From JAPOPJ01 sp964538885 (GTDB lineage: Archaea; Thermoproteota; Nitrososphaeria; Nitrososphaerales; Nitrosopumilaceae): DNA of 7,414 nucleotides. Numbering within the stretch: the first letter of the stretch is position 1; each line of letters starts with the position of its first letter. Below, piece by piece: positions 5,707 to 7,414 of this stretch. The position numbers and the translations under genes were made by a program. The stretch is from contig CAZIHR010000024.1 in assembly GCA_964538885.1 (NCBI GenBank), positions 1-7,414 of the forward strand, written 5' to 3'. The notes under the pieces were generated by a model. That model saw only the letters and a program-made list of their open reading frames with translations, had not been told where the DNA came from and did no database searches.

Positions 5707-5840
5707 TTTTTTGTGACCTGACAAGCTTTCCAAACCTGCATTATCCATCAGGACTGACAGGCAGGCCGGTGTGGGAAAGTAGAATGGCCGTATGGCCAGA
5801 TCATACAGTATCTTTTGATACTAACTAAGGAGGTAAAATA
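5707..5840 (+). promoter_or_regulatory. Structured 5' leader RNA, copy 3, with strong Shine-Dalgarno
   Basis: This complete copy runs into the ATG at 5841. P1 is CTTTCC (5726-5731) with GGAAAG (5774-5779), extended by a G-U pair; the same position in copy 1 uses entirely different bases that also pair. P2 can form as CCTGC with GCAGG, or as ACCTGC with GCCGGT in register with copy 1. The two 3' hairpins, TGGCC-GTAT-GGCCA and AGTATC-TTTT-GATACT, are the same as in copy 1. AAGGAGGT (5827-5834) sits 6 nt before the ATG. Bases 5707-5766 are identical to copy 2. Confidence 0.75.
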
Positions 5841-6041
5841 ATGAAGATTGCAAAAACCAAAGAATTCTCTACTACAGCCAAGTGTACCATCAATTGGGGT
5901 GGACGTAGTATAACATCAATTGTAAAGCCCATGGTGTGCCACAAATGCAATGTGGATATCCGAAGCCACAACACCACATTTTATGATAGACGACATGACA
6001 CCATAACATGCATACTCTGCATGGAAAAACTATTCAATTGA
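5841..6041 (+). CDS. Small zinc-ribbon protein, 66 aa
   Basis: The start is fixed by the consensus AAGGAGGT 6 nt upstream. Two CxxC knuckles, C33-H-K-C36 and C57-I-L-C60, are spaced by 20 residues as in small zinc-ribbon or treble-clef proteins; C15 and H52 are further possible ligands. The N-terminus is basic. Such proteins often bind nucleic acid or act as adaptors in archaeal viruses, but no specific role can be assigned. It is headed by the same leader as the gene at 130, which suggests shared control. The next gene starts about 12-18 nt downstream. Confidence 0.72.
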   Translation: MKIAKTKEFSTTAKCTINWGGRSITSIVKPMVCHKCNVDIRSHNTTFYDRRHDTITCILCMEKLFN

Positions 6042-6053
6042 ACAACGAACTAT

Positions 6054-6758
6054 TTGTTATGCCAAAGTCATACTATACCGTTGGTATGGGTACAAAAGTT
6101 GAGTAACATAATAGTACTGGAGAGACGACCAGAACAGCTCATCATTCAAAGTAAGAATGGTGTATTTACAGTTCCCCGCACCAGTTACTACACTCTCAAG
6201 TATGATCACTTTGGTGGAAATCGCATATTCCACAAATTTGTTGATGATATACGCGTAGAGGAAACATACAATGATGGCATATTCAACATATGGATGAACG
6301 ACAATACGATGCAGATCTCAGATGCTGAAACTATATGTGATTGCATCCTAAATAAAGACTTGAAAAAAATTCGGGAAACATTCATGGTGTGGTATTCAGA
6401 AAAGGTACGAGACGATGTGATAAAGTGCGTTCTTGCACCATACGCCAACAGAGCGGTCATAAATGAGGATGGCTCCCTAATAGTGGATGGACTCTTCAAA
6501 GTGGACATTCATGGTGCGGCTCACTATTTAGACGAAAAATGGGAGTTTCTATGTATTGTGGCATCAGGAACAAAGAGCACCTTACCCATCAAACTTCCAA
6601 ATTATGGTAAAGTAGACATAACACCTAGAACCCTAGAGATAATTGCAAAGGCATTCTTTTTACTACACCCAAATATACATGATGGTGTATTTATGTCTCA
6701 ATTGCCAGACAAAATAAAAGAACATGTCCACAAAATTGCAGGATATCACACAAAATGA
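6054..6758 (+). CDS. Hypothetical 234-aa protein, N-terminus possibly frameshifted
   Basis: The long frame opens at TTG 6054 without a Shine-Dalgarno. A more natural start is ATG 6059 in another frame, reading MPKSYYTVGMGTKVE and stopping at TAA 6104-6106; skipping the T at 6104 joins it to NIIVLERRPEQL in the long frame. The protein probably begins there and the gene has a 1-nt insertion, or the TTG start is real. The body is soluble and mixed alpha/beta, with acidic stretches (FVDDIRVEE) and a hydrophobic helix near IIAKAFFLL; no known motif or family is recognised. It lies directly behind the zinc-ribbon gene and in the same frame, separated by one TGA and four codons. Confidence 0.6.
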   Translation: MLCQSHTIPLVWVQKLSNIIVLERRPEQLIIQSKNGVFTVPRTSYYTLKYDHFGGNRIFHKFVDDIRVEETYNDGIFNIWMNDNTMQISDAETICDCILNKDLKKIRETFMVWYSEKVRDDVIKCVLAPYANRAVINEDGSLIVDGLFKVDIHGAAHYLDEKWEFLCIVASGTKSTLPIKLPNYGKVDITPRTLEIIAKAFFLLHPNIHDGVFMSQLPDKIKEHVHKIAGYHTK

Positions 6759-6815
6759 CTATCTTCAATTATACTGAAGGTTGATCATCTGATGGCAAAT
6801 TTTTACGCCAAAAAT

Positions 6816-6888
6816 TGAATCATACGATTCAGGCCATATGGCACACAAGTAGGAATTTTTCCTACAAAATATACAAGAAGGCAAATTA
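6816..6888 (+). promoter_or_regulatory. Divergent leader RNA, copy 4 (3' domain only)
   Basis: The region before ATG 6889 keeps the architecture of the 3' half of the leader: TGAATC-ATAC-GATTCA (6816-6831), the palindrome GCCATATGGC (6833-6842) in place of GGCCGTATGGCC, a hairpin GTAGGAA-TTT-TTCCTAC (6849-6865) in place of GTATC-TTTT-GATAC, then ATACAAGAAGGCAAATTAATG matching ATACAAGGAGGTAAACTAATG of copy 1. The hairpin sequence differs yet still pairs. The Shine-Dalgarno is weakened to GAAGG. The conserved 5' domain is not seen upstream; 6759-6815 instead has other small inverted repeats. Confidence 0.6.
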
Positions 6889-7230
6889 ATGAAAAACAAA
6901 AAGAATGAATTTTACCAAAATATATCGAAAATAATTTCAGAAAATGAAGCATGAAAACAAATATGGAATTATCACTATGAGGAAATACACAATGCGACGA
7001 AAGAAATACGACGCCAGAAGACATATTTGCTTAATGGCAAGAACAAGGCATCAACCACTTTGAAAGCATGTATCTAAGAAAAGATTGACGGGTGGAAATT
7101 GAGTGACATAGTTTTAGAAGATGCTTTTGAACTGCTACATATAGGCATACCGAGATTTGGAATTGGAAAATCAAAAATTAAGAGAGGAAAATAAAGAATT
7201 ACGCCGACGCTGTGAGGTATCAAAATGGAT
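6889..7230 (+). pseudogene. Decayed gene ending in a coiled coil
   Basis: From ATG 6889 the frame reads MKNKKNEFYQNISKIISENEA, stops at TGA 6952-6954, continues as a protein-like sequence (KQIWNYHYEEIHNATKEI and on), stops again at TAA 7075-7077, and resumes with KIDGWKLSDIVLEDAFELL. Between about 7139 and 7151 the sensible frame moves by +1 to DLELENQKLREENKELRRR, a leucine-heptad coiled coil that stops at 7231-7233 after CEVSKWI. Two stops and a shift make it a relic if the pieces belong together. I cannot identify the family. About 400 bases here have no intact gene. Confidence 0.45.
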
Positions 7231-7250
7231 ATGACACATAAAGACAACTC

Positions 7251-7414
7251 ATGAAACAATACTACACTATCATACACAAATTACTAGAACGTAGAAATTC
7301 ATTCTACTGGGGTGTTGTGGGTGGTGGCATTATGATGTTACTATTTCCACAAACTCAAATAGAGGGCGGTGCCTTTATTATCGCTGGAGTGGTAGGACTG
7401 GTGATGTCCTTTAT
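7251..7414 (+). CDS. Small membrane protein, truncated by window end
   Basis: ATG 7251 opens a frame that stays open for 54 codons to the window edge. A basic N-terminus (HKLLERR, 9-15) is followed by two hydrophobic segments, residues 18-33 and 40-54, each rich in Gly, Ile, Val and Met and joined by a short polar turn (PQTQIEGG), typical of a two-helix hairpin with the N-terminus inside. There is no Shine-Dalgarno. The ATG overlaps a TGA (ATGA, 7251-7254) that ends a short frame from ATG 7225, which suggests coupling to the upstream, now decayed, gene. The function is unknown; small viral membrane proteins look like this. Confidence 0.55.
   Translation, partial: MKQYYTIIHKLLERRNSFYWGVVGGGIMMLLFPQTQIEGGAFIIAGVVGLVMSF

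Noticed and set aside
5628..5828. 66-codon frame ending inside leader copy 3
   Set aside because: It runs through the structured leader, has no ribosome binding site and mixes IS-flank and leader sequence.
1..5840. The leader copies as a CRISPR array or integron attC sites
   Set aside because: There are only three well-kept copies, spaced by kilobases with no uniform spacers, and no core-site motifs of attC; each complete copy directly precedes a Shine-Dalgarno and start codon.

Overview
The window looks like part of an AT-rich archaeal replicon. The best domain-level evidence is a complete archaeal-type box C/D sRNA at 2259-2331: two RUGAUGA boxes, two CUGA boxes, 12-nt guides and a closing stem. 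A short TATA-type promoter and a TTG start fit this. A thaumarchaeal (Nitrososphaerota) or related host is possible, judging from the style of the transposase, but I cannot prove it. Several proteins resemble tailed-phage families of unknown function, so the left and right parts are probably a provirus, a viral relic or an integrated element.

Layout. Positions 1-129 hold a structured leader RNA that ends in a strong Shine-Dalgarno sequence. It heads a tight set of four genes: an unknown 84-aa protein; a 256-aa protein with LDSGxxxGRxWE-like and HGGCDVRGGYT motifs; a 132-aa protein with a Cys-Asn-His-Asp arrangement; and a ParB-like HEGRHRAMAA protein broken by a 1-nt frameshift (130-2156). 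A second copy of the leader's 5' domain (2180-2253) precedes the box C/D sRNA. A restriction-modification pair follows: a D12-class adenine methyltransferase (2560-3405, TTG start) and a HinP1I-like restriction endonuclease (3412-4128). Next comes a dead, GC-rich 1401-bp insertion sequence of IS5 type (4193-5593), with inverted ends and a transposase gene carrying two stops and a frameshift. A third, complete leader copy (5707-5840) heads a small zinc-ribbon protein and an unknown 234-aa protein. A fourth, divergent leader (6816-6888) heads a decayed coiled-coil gene, and the window ends inside a small membrane protein gene.

Main points. (1) The leader's stems keep pairing although their sequences differ between copies, which is direct evidence for a functional structured RNA shared by separate gene sets. 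(2) Copies 2 and 3 are identical over 60 nt and directly repeated. They bracket the sRNA, restriction-modification and insertion-sequence segment, so that segment looks like an insert in an otherwise continuous virus-like region. (3) The endonuclease resembles HinP1I (GCGC), but its partner is an adenine methyltransferase, which cannot protect GCGC; the pair probably has a different specificity. (4) Several genes need a +1 frame change to be read through, which suggests decay, sequencing error or, less likely, recoding.
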